Shown: piece by piece, positions 51,206 through 58,864 of the stretch | Numbering within the stretch: the stretch's first letter is position 1 | How the letters are laid out: every line of letters begins with the position of its first letter | Assembly (NCBI RefSeq): GCF_016134045.1 | Contig: NZ_CP065915.1 | Location: 434,001 to 498,000 of the forward strand | DNA length: 64,000 bases | Direction of reading: 5' to 3' | Source of the DNA: Pelagovum pacificum | GTDB taxonomy: Bacteria; Pseudomonadota; Alphaproteobacteria; Rhodobacterales; Rhodobacteraceae | The notes under the pieces: generated by a model | What the model was told of the DNA's origin: nothing | Database searches by the model: none | The model's input: only the letters and a program-made list of their open reading frames with translations | Translations under genes and position numbers: made by a program

Positions 51206-51998
51206 GGCCGATCTCCTTCAGGAAGCCGGTGAGAAGATCCGCGTAGTCCTGCGGATGTTCGATACAGGGCAGGTGTCCGCTACCGCGCATCAGTTCGAAC
51301 CGCGCACCGGGGATCAGGTCCGCCGTCTCGCGGACGAGGTCGGGCGGCGTCGCCTTGTCTTCGGATCCGGCGATAACGAGGGTCGGCAGCCGCAGGCTGG
51401 CGGTCGAGCTGTAGAAGTCGGTGCCCGAGATCGCGGCGCAGCAGCCGATGTAACCTTCCGGCGGGCAGTCGATGAGATGCTGCCGCCACGTGGCAAGGTC
51501 GTCGCTCTCGCGAAAGCGGCGGGAGAACCAGCGCTCCATCACGCCGTCGGCGAGATTGTCCATGCCGTGGGCCTTCACCGCCTCGATCCGGGCCTCCCAG
51601 AGAGAGGGCGTTCCGATTTTCGCGGCAGTGTTCGAAAGCACCATTGCACGAACGATGTCCATCCGCTTGACGGCGAGGCCCTGCGCGATCAATCCGCCGA
51701 TCGAAAGCCCGACAAAAACGCAGTCCCGGACGTCGAGTTCATCGCAGACCGCTTCCGCGTCGGTGACGAGCGCGCCCATCGCGTAGGGTGCCGGCGGAAC
51801 CGAGGACAGCCCGTGCCCGCGCTTGTCGAAGCGCACGATGCGGAGCGTTTCGGGCAGATGGGCGACCACGTCATCCCAGATCCGGAGGTCGGTGCCGAGC
51901 GAATTTGCAAAGACCACGGTGGGTGCATTTGCATCCTCTGAGCCGCTGATTCTGGCATGAATGCTCAAGCCACCACGGTCCACGCGATGATCCTGCAT
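51198..51998 (-). CDS. pcaD: 3-oxoadipate enol-lactonase
   Basis: A 266-residue alpha/beta hydrolase: SGSEDANAPTVVFANSLGTDLRIWDD, nucleophile elbow CVFVGLSIGGLIAQGLA (Ser about 95), and the His in LMRGSGHLPCIEHP. It hydrolyses 3-oxoadipate enol-lactone to 3-oxoadipate. GGAGGG 7 bp before the ATG at 51998 sets the start, and the frame is open further upstream but has no similar site. First gene of the pca group, with a 309-bp region before it. Confidence 0.92.
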   Translation of the reverse strand: MQDHRVDRGGLSIHARISGSEDANAPTVVFANSLGTDLRIWDDVVAHLPETLRIVRFDKRGHGLSSVPPAPYAMGALVTDAEAVCDELDVRDCVFVGLSIGGLIAQGLAVKRMDIVRAMVLSNTAAKIGTPSLWEARIEAVKAHGMDNLADGVMERWFSRRFRESDDLATWRQHLIDCPPEGYIGCCAAISGTDFYSSTASLRLPTLVIAGSEDKATPPDLVRETADLIPGARFELMRGSGHLPCIEHPQDYADLLTGFLKEIGHV

Positions 51999-52033
51999 CG
52001 TCCCTCCACCCTGTTTGCCGGGGTTGTGAAAGA

Positions 52034-52069
52034 CGGTTCGGGCCGTCGCTTGTGGCGCGGCCCGAACCG
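52034..52069 (-). terminator. Strong hairpin in the pcaD upstream region
   Basis: On the minus strand CGGTTCGGGCC, a 14-nt loop and GGCCCGAACCG form a perfect 11-bp stem followed by TCTTTC. It lies 36 bp before the pcaD ATG and 240 bp after the stop of the upstream minus-strand gene. It could end that gene's transcript, or act as an attenuator of pcaD. Confidence 0.5.
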
Positions 52070-52307
52070 GTTTGACCAGCTTCACCGAGGCACTCCTCGT
52101 GCCGTCAAGGGTCGGCTGATCCTCCTCCCTAGTCATGTGACCAAACAGCACAGCCTACGTAGTGTCAACGGAATTTCATAATTGCTCAACCTTCGTGCAA
52201 GCGCCAAAAAATGTGACATCTGGAACGGGCAAACTACGGTTCGATAGTGTGTTCTGTTGATATTGCTTCGCTCAACCATAGCGGACCTCATCCCCAGTCC
52301 GTGCGAC
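52070..52307. other. Gene-free region upstream of pcaD
   Basis: This 238-bp stretch between the exo/endonuclease-like gene and the pcaD hairpin has no convincing reading frame. It is locally AT-richer than its surroundings (for example around 52170-52215), which fits a regulatory region. I found no PcaQ-type inverted repeat (ATAACC-N4-GGTTAT) in it. Confidence 0.4.
52140..52168 (-). promoter_or_regulatory. Candidate promoter for the pca genes
   Basis: On the minus strand TTGACA (52168-52163) and TTTGGT (52145-52140) are 17 bp apart. The -35 box is a perfect match; the -10 is poor, as expected for an activator-dependent promoter. The resulting leader would be about 135 nt and include the 52034-52069 hairpin. 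Confidence 0.35.
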
Positions 52308-53510
52308 TCACCCGGGAGCGGTGTCGCCGAGACGGAAGTGGGCCATGATCTGTCCGTGATCGGAGGCGAGCTTGTTGTAGGGCGCCTCCGGGAACGAGCC
52401 GTCCGTGAGGTGGTCGTTCAGCACGGAGAAGTACTCCATCTCGCCGATCCGCCCGGCGAAGTCCGGGTGGAAGTGCCGGGACATCAGGATCATGTCGATC
52501 GACTCGTAGATGCCGCCGAAGCTGGCGGTATAGACCATGTCGCGGAGCGCCTTGCGGACGAACAGCTTCTCCGCCGAATGCAGGCGGACCCGCTCGACGT
52601 CCTCCTTGATTCGCGTCGCTTCCTGTTCGGTGTAGCGCTCGTAAGGGGTGGTTGCGTCGTGGCGGCGCATCCAGGCGTAATTGCGGAACGGCACCTCGCC
52701 CGAAATGATCTCGGTCGAGACGGAGTGGTCGGAATCGTTGAAGTCGCCGAGCACGAGGACCGGCCGGTCCTGCTCCAGTTCGTCGAGGATCAGGCGGCGC
52801 AGCAGCCAGGCCTCGCCCATCCGGCGCAGCCCGGCCCGCATCGCGCCGAGCGCGCGGCCCGCGGGATCGTAGTTCAGCAGGTCCTGCTCGGGCGCGAAGA
52901 GCGCGCCTTGGGGGCGGTCGAACTCTCCCAGCTTCGATTTCAGGTGACAGTTGAAGATGGTGACGACCTGGTCGCCGACCGGGATCCGGGCCTTCATGAT
53001 CGGGCGCGAAACGCGGGTCAGTTCGAAATGGCCAGCCTCGGGCCCGAAGACTTCCCGGAAGTCGACGCGGAGCGGCTCGTCGAGCTGCTGGACCACCTCG
53101 GGCGGTTCGGTGAAGCCGTAGCGGGACAGGATGGCGAGCCCGGGCCGCCTCTCTCCCGGTTCGCCGTCGGAGACGTTCGGCGCGAAGGCTAGGGTTGCGT
53201 CGGTGTAGGGCTCGTAGGCCAGTTTCCGGAATATCGCCTTGCGGTGGTAGCGCTGCGAGCGGTCGGGCAGCGACGTGTCGTTGGAGGCAATGCCGCGCGC
53301 GTCGCTTTCGGCGATGACACGGGCGAGGGCGGGTTCTTCGAAGATCTCCTGGAAGCCGACGATGTCGGCGTTCAGCGACATGAGCTGGTCGGCGAGCCAG
53401 TCCTCTTTCCAGGCATATTCCTCGGGCGTGTATCTCTCGAACCGGTAGTATTCCTCGTCGGGGCCGATGAGGTTCTTCACGTTGAAGCTGGCGAGGGTGA
53501 AGCGTTTCAT
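52308..53510 (-). CDS. Endonuclease/exonuclease/phosphatase family protein
   Basis: A 400-residue EEP-fold metallohydrolase. Motifs in order: LASFNVKNLIG, DIVGFQEIFEE, FNCHLKSKLGEF, LVLGDFNDSDHS, and the catalytic SDHGQIMAHFRL. Family members cleave phosphodiester bonds in nucleic acids, phosphoinositides or lipids. There is no signal peptide. The start overlaps the dehydratase stop by 4 bp, so it is the last gene of a four-gene operon. Substrate unknown. Confidence 0.85.
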   Translation of the reverse strand: MKRFTLASFNVKNLIGPDEEYYRFERYTPEEYAWKEDWLADQLMSLNADIVGFQEIFEEPALARVIAESDARGIASNDTSLPDRSQRYHRKAIFRKLAYEPYTDATLAFAPNVSDGEPGERRPGLAILSRYGFTEPPEVVQQLDEPLRVDFREVFGPEAGHFELTRVSRPIMKARIPVGDQVVTIFNCHLKSKLGEFDRPQGALFAPEQDLLNYDPAGRALGAMRAGLRRMGEAWLLRRLILDELEQDRPVLVLGDFNDSDHSVSTEIISGEVPFRNYAWMRRHDATTPYERYTEQEATRIKEDVERVRLHSAEKLFVRKALRDMVYTASFGGIYESIDMILMSRHFHPDFAGRIGEMEYFSVLNDHLTDGSFPEAPYNKLASDHGQIMAHFRLGDTAPG

Positions 53511-54478
53511 GTCAGCGTCTCCAGTGCTCGCGCGAAGGTGGCCGCATCGATGTTGCCCCCGGTGGTGACGGCGAAGACCGCGTCGCCCTCGAATGCGTCG
53601 GGCCTGAACAGGGCGGCGGCGAGCGCGACGGCGCCGCCGGGCTCCACCACGATCTTGAGCCGCTGGAACGCGAGCGCAACGGCGCGCAGAGCTTCCTCGT
53701 CGCTGACGACGAGGCCGGGACCGGCGAGGCGGTCGAGGATCGGGAAGGTGAGCTTGCCCGGCGCGGGCGTGACGATCGCGTCGCAGATCGAGCCCGACAG
53801 CCGGTCGTTTGTCTGGACTTCGTGCGCCTCGAGCGAACGGGTCACGTCGTCGAAGCCCTCGGGCTCTGCCGGGCGGACGCGCAGGCCGGGAGCCTCCGCC
53901 TCGAGCGCGAGTGCGATGCCCGAGGTCAGGCCGCCCCCGCCGCAGCAGACCATGACGTCGGCCCTGCTGATCCCGAGCGCCGCGGCGTCTTCCGCGATCT
54001 CAAGGCCCGTCGTGCCTTGACCGGCGATCACCTCGGGCTCGTCGTAGGGCCGGACGAGGGTCAGTCCGCGGTCCTCGGCCAGCGCGCTGCCGATCTCCTC
54101 GCGGCTTTCCTTGTCACGGTCGTAGGTGACGACTTCCGCCCCGTAGGCGGCGGTGTTGGCGAGCTTCAGCGCGGGCGCGTCGGAGGGCATGACGATGACG
54201 GACGAGACACCGTGCATCTTCGCGGCAAGCGCGACGCCCTGCGCGTGGTTGCCGCTGGAATAGGCGAGGATTCCGGCGGCGCGCGTCGCCTCGGGGATCG
54301 CGGAGATCGCGGCGTAGGCCCCGCGGAACTTGAAGCTGCCGGTATGCTGGAGGCACTCGGCCTTCACGAAGACCCTGCGTCCCGCGATCTCGTCGAGGAA
54401 CGGGGACGACAGCAGCGGCGTGCGGCGGGCCTTGCCGGCGATGCGGCCGGCCGCGGCCCGGATCATGTCGATGTTCAT
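53507..54478 (-). CDS. PLP-dependent threonine/serine dehydratase
   Basis: A 323-residue fold-type II PLP enzyme. The PLP lysine is in TGSFKFRGAYAAI, the asparagine motif is SSGNHAQGVALAA, and the glycine-rich phosphate loop is VCCGGGGLTSG. It deaminates threonine or serine (or a related hydroxy-amino acid) to a keto acid. There is no ACT regulatory domain, so it is the short catabolic form. It overlaps genes on both sides by 4 bp. Confidence 0.88.
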   Translation of the reverse strand: MNIDMIRAAAGRIAGKARRTPLLSSPFLDEIAGRRVFVKAECLQHTGSFKFRGAYAAISAIPEATRAAGILAYSSGNHAQGVALAAKMHGVSSVIVMPSDAPALKLANTAAYGAEVVTYDRDKESREEIGSALAEDRGLTLVRPYDEPEVIAGQGTTGLEIAEDAAALGISRADVMVCCGGGGLTSGIALALEAEAPGLRVRPAEPEGFDDVTRSLEAHEVQTNDRLSGSICDAIVTPAPGKLTFPILDRLAGPGLVVSDEEALRAVALAFQRLKIVVEPGGAVALAAALFRPDAFEGDAVFAVTTGGNIDAATFARALETLT

Positions 54479-55299
54479 GCGCTCTCCAGCGTGCTGCGGA
54501 TCAGGTCGACCGCTTCGGGCTCGTCGAGGAACGGGACGTGGCCCCGGTCGGCGAGGGTCACGGCGCGGCTGTCGGGGATGCGGGCGACCATCTCCGTCAC
54601 GGTGGCTTCCGACAGGATGTCGGAATTTTCGCCCCGGATGATGCCGACCGGGCGCTCGATCAGGCCGCCGATCGCGACCCAGGGATCGTAGAGGCCGCTG
54701 CCGGACCCCTGTTCGAGCGCGTCCCGCAGGCGCGGGTCGTAGCGCAGGTCGAGCCCGTCGGGAGTCTCGGTCCAGCGGGCGGCGGCCTCTTCGCGCCAGC
54801 GCTCGAGCGGGACGCCGGGGAAGGTGTCGGCATTCACCTCCATCAGGTGTTGGGCGCCGGCCTCGAGGTCGGGCAGGTCCGGGCGCCGTCCGAGGTAGGT
54901 CATGATGTTGGCGAGGCCCTCGTGTTCGATCACCGGGCCGATGTCGTTCAGCACGATGGCCGAGAGCCGGTCGCCGTTCGACTGGGCGAGGGTCATGCCG
55001 ATCAGCCCGCCGCGCGACGTGCCGATCAGCGGCACCGTCCCGAGGTCGAGGTGGTCCAGCAACTCGATCGCGTCCTGACCCTCGCGCTCGACAGTGTAGC
55101 TCTCGAAATCGGCGGCTCGGTCGGAGCGGCCCCGGCCCCGGTAGTCGAGGCGGATCAGCCGGTATTCGGGCAGGGCACGGGCGAGGTAGGCGAAGTCGTC
55201 CGCATTGCGGGTCAGCCCGGCGAGGCAGAGCACGGGCGGCCCCGCGCCCTCGGCCGTGTAATGCAGGCTGAGCCCGTCGGAGGTCGTGAAGCGCGGCAT
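54475..55299 (-). CDS. Alpha/beta hydrolase
   Basis: A 274-residue alpha/beta hydrolase: FTTSDGLSLHYTAEGAGPPVLCLAGLTRNADDFAYLA, RLDYRGRGRSD, nucleophile elbow LIGTSRGGLIGMTLA (Ser about 97) and ADRGHVPFLDEPEA (catalytic His). It lacks a signal peptide. Function is not clear; lactone or ester hydrolysis is likely. It is coupled to the dehalogenase gene upstream (TGATG) and to the dehydratase gene downstream (ATGA). Confidence 0.85.
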   Translation of the reverse strand: MPRFTTSDGLSLHYTAEGAGPPVLCLAGLTRNADDFAYLARALPEYRLIRLDYRGRGRSDRAADFESYTVEREGQDAIELLDHLDLGTVPLIGTSRGGLIGMTLAQSNGDRLSAIVLNDIGPVIEHEGLANIMTYLGRRPDLPDLEAGAQHLMEVNADTFPGVPLERWREEAAARWTETPDGLDLRYDPRLRDALEQGSGSGLYDPWVAIGGLIERPVGIIRGENSDILSEATVTEMVARIPDSRAVTLADRGHVPFLDEPEAVDLIRSTLESA

Positions 55300-55976
55300 C
55301 AGAGATGGTCCTCCATAGAGGTGAGATCGGGCGCTGTGGCGTTCGGCCCGGCAAAAAGGCGGTCCTGCGGCTGACCGGTGCGGTTCACCCAGAGGGTGCG
55401 GAAGCCGAACGCGGATGCGCCGGCGATGTCCCAGCCGTTGGAGGAGACGAACAGAACGTCGTCCCGGGTGCAGCCGAAGCTGTCGGTGACCAGCGCATAG
55501 ACGGAAGGGTGGGGTTTGTAGACGCCCACACTCTCCACCGACAGCACATGGTCGAGCGAGCCTTCGATACCGGCGGAGCGGACGGCGGTCGACAGCATCG
55601 CGGGCGACCCGTTCGAGAGGATCCCGGTGGCGAGGCCCCGGTCCTTCAGCGCGGCGAGCGTCGCGGGCACCTCCGGGTAGGCGTCGAGCGTCCGGTAGAG
55701 GTCGAGAAGGCGGTCGCGCAGGATTGCGTCGTCGAGGTCGGTCGCCTCCATCGCCCAGTCGAGTGCATCGCGCGTCACCTCCCAGAAATCGGTGTGACGG
55801 TCGGCGACGGCGCGCAGCCAGCTGTATTCGAGCTGTTTGCGCCGCCACGCCTCGGAGAGCGCGGGCCACGCGTCGGACAGGCGTTCGTGGCCGGGCTCCG
55901 CCGCAGCGGTGCGCGCGGCGGCGTTGACGTCCAGAAGGGTGCCGTAGGCGTCGAAGATGCAGGTCGTGATGGTCAT
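55299..55976 (-). CDS. Haloacid dehalogenase type II (HAD family)
   Basis: A 225-residue HAD hydrolase. The nucleophile motif I is CIFDAYGTLLD, motif II is GILSNGSPAM, motif III has a Lys in GVYKPHPSVYALV, and motif IV is VLFVSSNGWDIAGASAFGF. This pattern (FDAYGTL, SNG, KP, SSN.WD) is that of L-2-haloacid dehalogenases, which hydrolyse 2-haloalkanoates to hydroxy acids. It is first in the operon. Confidence 0.92.
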   Translation of the reverse strand: MTITTCIFDAYGTLLDVNAAARTAAAEPGHERLSDAWPALSEAWRRKQLEYSWLRAVADRHTDFWEVTRDALDWAMEATDLDDAILRDRLLDLYRTLDAYPEVPATLAALKDRGLATGILSNGSPAMLSTAVRSAGIEGSLDHVLSVESVGVYKPHPSVYALVTDSFGCTRDDVLFVSSNGWDIAGASAFGFRTLWVNRTGQPQDRLFAGPNATAPDLTSMEDHL

Positions 55977-56148
55977 CGCGGTGCTCCGCGCGGACCTTTG
56001 CACGGGCGGCGGAGGGGTGAAAGTCCCGTGATTTACCCCCACGGGTTTGCAATCCGGGGCCGGACTGCATAGCCTCTTGTCCAGACACGGAGCACCCGTC
56101 GAGACTGGCGGCCTCCCTTTTTCTTTTCCCAAACCGACGGAGACAACC

Positions 56149-56583
56149 ATGACGCAGGCCAAGAGCGGCGACACTGTGCGCATCCACTACACCGGAACTC
56201 TCGAAGGCGGAGAAACCTTCGACAGCTCTGCCGGGAAAGACCCGCTGGAGTTCGAACTCGGCTCCGGCCAGATCATCCCCGGCCTCGACGCGGCGATCCC
56301 CGGCATGGAAGTCGGCGACAAGAAGACCGTCGACGTGCCTTGCGCGGAAGCCTACGGCGAAGCCGATCCGAGCGCCCGGCAATCCGTGCCGCGCGGCCAG
56401 ATTCCCGATGACATCCCGACCGACCCGGGCACCCGTCTGCAGATGCAGACGCCGCAGGGCCAGGTCGTTCCGGTGACGGTCATCGAGGCGAACGAGTCCG
56501 AGGTCACGCTGGATGCCAATCACCCGCTGGCCGGCAAGGACCTGAAGTTCGACATCGAACTGGTCGAGGTCAAGTCCGCCTGA
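56149..56583 (+). CDS. FKBP-type peptidyl-prolyl isomerase (SlyD-like)
   Basis: A 144-residue protein. The FKBP domain has GDTVRIHYTGTLEGGETFDSS and IIPGLDAAIPGMEVGDKKTVDVP, and an insert-in-flap region with AYGEADPSARQSVPRGQIPDD, as in SlyD-type isomerases, but without the metal-binding His-rich tail. It catalyses cis-trans isomerisation of proline bonds. GGAGA 7 bp before 56149 supports the start. A strong terminator follows. Confidence 0.92.
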   Translation: MTQAKSGDTVRIHYTGTLEGGETFDSSAGKDPLEFELGSGQIIPGLDAAIPGMEVGDKKTVDVPCAEAYGEADPSARQSVPRGQIPDDIPTDPGTRLQMQTPQGQVVPVTVIEANESEVTLDANHPLAGKDLKFDIELVEVKSA

Positions 56584-56610
56584 GCCTTCCAACTCAGGAC
56601 TGGTAGTTTG

Positions 56611-56647
56611 CTCGCGCCCGGCCCAGTGTCGGGCGCGAGTTGTTTTC
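56611..56647 (+). terminator. Rho-independent terminator of the FKBP gene
   Basis: CTCGCGCCCG, a 9-nt loop and CGGGCGCGAG form a perfect 10-bp stem followed by TTGTTTTC. It lies 27 bp after the FKBP stop and ends only about 10 bp before the MFS start codon. Confidence 0.85.
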
Positions 56648-56657
56648 GGGGTATCTC

Positions 56658-57812
56658 ATGCACTTACCGGACAGGTTTCGCGGCATGTTCGCCTTCGCGA
56701 TCCATGGCGCGACGCTCGGCGCGCTCGTCTCGCGACTGCCTGAGTTGCAGCGCGGGCTGGCGCTTTCGGAGGGGGCCTTCGGGCTTGCCCTGCTGGCAAT
56801 GAGCGTCGGCGTGTTCCTCGGCAACATCGTGGTCGCGCCGTTCATCGAACGGTGGGGCGCGCGCACGGCCTGCATCGTCAGCGCGATCCTGTTCGCCTGT
56901 CTCACGGTCCCGACCGCACTCACCACGGGTCTGGTGACATTGTCGGCCGCGCTGTTCCTGTTCGGCCTCGCGCTGTCGTCCGGCAACGTGTCGATCAACG
57001 TCGCCGGCACCGCGATCGAGCGGCGGCACGAGTCGTCCATCATGAACCGGCTGCACGGCAGCTGGGGGATCGGCTTTCTCGTCGCCACGATGATCGCGCC
57101 GCTGCTGATTGCGGCGGGTGTTTCGCCGCTGGCGCAATTCGTCGGTGCGGCGGTCATCCTGTCCGGTCTGGCGATCGTCATGCTCGCCCCCATGAGCGAT
57201 CCGGAGAGCGCGGCGGAGTCGGTTCTGAAGAAGAAGCGATTCGCCGTTCCGAGTTCTGCGGTCTGGATGGTCGCGCTTGCCGCGATGGCCGGCGGCGTGC
57301 TGGAAGGCATCGCCCGGAACTGGAGCGTGATCTACCTGCGCGACACGCTGGATGCGGCTGAGGCGGTCGCTGCTGTGGCCCTGCCGGTCTTCACCGTGAT
57401 GCTGACGCTCGGCCGGTTGAGCGGCGACTGGGCCGTGACCCGTTTCGGAGCGGTCCGGGTGGGTCAGGGCGCGTCCGTCCTGCTGCTCGCCGGGGTGCTG
57501 CTTCTCGCCGCTGCGTCTAGCCCGGTTGTGGCGATGGTCGCGCTGGGCCTCGTCGGGGCGGGGACGAGCGTCGCGATCCCGCTCGGCTTTTCGGCCTGCG
57601 GACGGATCGACGGCGGCAGCGCAACGACGCTCGCCGCCTATTCGCTGCTGTCGACGATCATGAATTCGAGCGGATCGCCGATCTACGGTCTGCTGGCGCA
57701 GGTGACGGACCTGCGGATGGCGCTGCTGTTCTTCGTGCCGATCATCGTCCTTTCCCTGCTCATGTCCGGACGCTTTGGCCGACAGGAGAGCGACGACCTG
57801 CAGCCAGCCTGA
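56658..57812 (+). CDS. Major facilitator superfamily transporter
   Basis: A 384-residue protein with twelve hydrophobic helices. Helices 1-2 include MFAFAIHGATLGALVSRLPELQ and FGLALLAMSVGVFLGNIVVAPFIERWG. The region resembles the MFS groups with fucose/galactose-permease-like or multidrug profile (for example GNVSINVAGTAIERR). Substrate unknown. The start is uncertain: an upstream TTG at 56640 lies in the terminator tail of the previous gene, so the ATG at 56658 or the ATG at 56685 is preferred. Confidence 0.85.
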   Translation: MHLPDRFRGMFAFAIHGATLGALVSRLPELQRGLALSEGAFGLALLAMSVGVFLGNIVVAPFIERWGARTACIVSAILFACLTVPTALTTGLVTLSAALFLFGLALSSGNVSINVAGTAIERRHESSIMNRLHGSWGIGFLVATMIAPLLIAAGVSPLAQFVGAAVILSGLAIVMLAPMSDPESAAESVLKKKRFAVPSSAVWMVALAAMAGGVLEGIARNWSVIYLRDTLDAAEAVAAVALPVFTVMLTLGRLSGDWAVTRFGAVRVGQGASVLLLAGVLLLAAASSPVVAMVALGLVGAGTSVAIPLGFSACGRIDGGSATTLAAYSLLSTIMNSSGSPIYGLLAQVTDLRMALLFFVPIIVLSLLMSGRFGRQESDDLQPA

Positions 57813-58776
57813 CGAGCTGACTTGCCGTGCGCCCCGATGCGAAGGGGCGGACTGATGGCGGGTCCGGGCCCATGATCGCAGTCACCGCCAGCCGCTCCGC
57901 GGGGCGCAGGCCGCTCAGCGCCTGCGGGCCGGGCCAGAAGCTTTCACACGGAAGACCTTCCGCGATGAGCAGGGCGTGCTTCGCAGTGACGAGGTGGACG
58001 TAGTCGATCCGTCCGGGCCGGCGCAGCGGGCCGATGCGGGGCAGTGCCGAGAGCTGGCGTGCCGCGATCAGCTGCCCCTCGACAAGGACACGGTGTTGCG
58101 GTGACAGGAACAGAGTGCGCGACGGGCATCCCTGACCGAGCGCGTCGACATGAAACCGGATCGGCGCCCTCCGGAAGCTGTCGATCGACATCGTGCGGCG
58201 CAGGACAAGGCGCAGCTCGGTCGCAAGGCCGTCCCATGTCGAGAGCATCGCGCCGGGGCGAAGCTCCGCCGCCGGGATCGGCCCGCGGTCGGTGTCGATC
58301 CGCGTTCGACCGGCGAAACATGACGGGGTAGACCCGGCATATTCGAGGTAGCCGACGACATTGTCGTAGATCGCCACGATGGTCAGCGGCTCCCCCCTTG
58401 GAGGCTGGCCGCCATGCACGACGAAGCCTTCGATCTTGAAGGCATCGTTGTTCAGGGAAACGAACTGAAGACCGTATTCGGTGCCGGCGGAATCCTCGAC
58501 GAGGAGGACATATTCGCCCTCGATGTTGGTGCCGGACGCATAGGTGGTGCCGTTGATCGTCCAGTCGCCGTTCAGGATCTGGCCACTGCCACCGTCGTCA
58601 TCGAAGAACTGGTTGTTCCAGTCGGTAACCGAGATTTCCTGTGAGACGGCGGTCGGGGAGAGGGTGACGGTGTTGACGCCGACTTCGAACTGGTAGCCGC
58701 CATTGTCGTCGAACCCGTCGGGATCATCCGTCGAAATATGCGAGATGTCGAAGATGTGGAGCGAATAGTTCGCCAT
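57760..58776 (-). CDS. Hint-domain (hedgehog/intein-type) protein
   Basis: A 338-residue protein. The N-terminal ~150 residues are acidic and beta-rich (ISHISTDDPDGFDDNGGYQFEVG, DWTINGTTYASGTNIEG). The Hint domain (about 152-285) begins at PSCFAGRTRIDTDRGPIPAAELRPGAML, with the Cys that attacks its own upstream peptide bond, and has LSPQHRVLV as the second block. Roseobacters carry many such Hint_2 proteins, thought to be secreted and self-cleaving. Its 3' end overlaps the convergent MFS gene by 53 bp. Confidence 0.85.
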   Translation of the reverse strand: MANYSLHIFDISHISTDDPDGFDDNGGYQFEVGVNTVTLSPTAVSQEISVTDWNNQFFDDDGGSGQILNGDWTINGTTYASGTNIEGEYVLLVEDSAGTEYGLQFVSLNNDAFKIEGFVVHGGQPPRGEPLTIVAIYDNVVGYLEYAGSTPSCFAGRTRIDTDRGPIPAAELRPGAMLSTWDGLATELRLVLRRTMSIDSFRRAPIRFHVDALGQGCPSRTLFLSPQHRVLVEGQLIAARQLSALPRIGPLRRPGRIDYVHLVTAKHALLIAEGLPCESFWPGPQALSGLRPAERLAVTAIMGPDPPSVRPFASGRTASQLVRLAAGRRSPVGQSVRT

Positions 58777-58864
58777 CCGGTCGCGCGCGGCCCCGTTTGT
58801 CCCCGGTGCAGGCGCTTATACAGGCGAAGTCTTTAGGACGGGTTACGCGGCGCGCGGATGCCCG

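Noticed and set aside
52308..53510. EEP-family gene as part of a defence or phage module
   Set aside because: Neighbours are metabolic enzymes translationally coupled to it; no nuclease-partner, methylase or phage gene is near.
56640..57812. MFS start at the TTG at 56640
   Set aside because: That TTG is in the T tail of the FKBP terminator (56611-56647), so it is not a likely translation start.
57760..58776. Intein interrupting a host gene
   Set aside because: There is no C-extein after the Hint domain and no split gene; it is a stand-alone hedgehog-type Hint protein.
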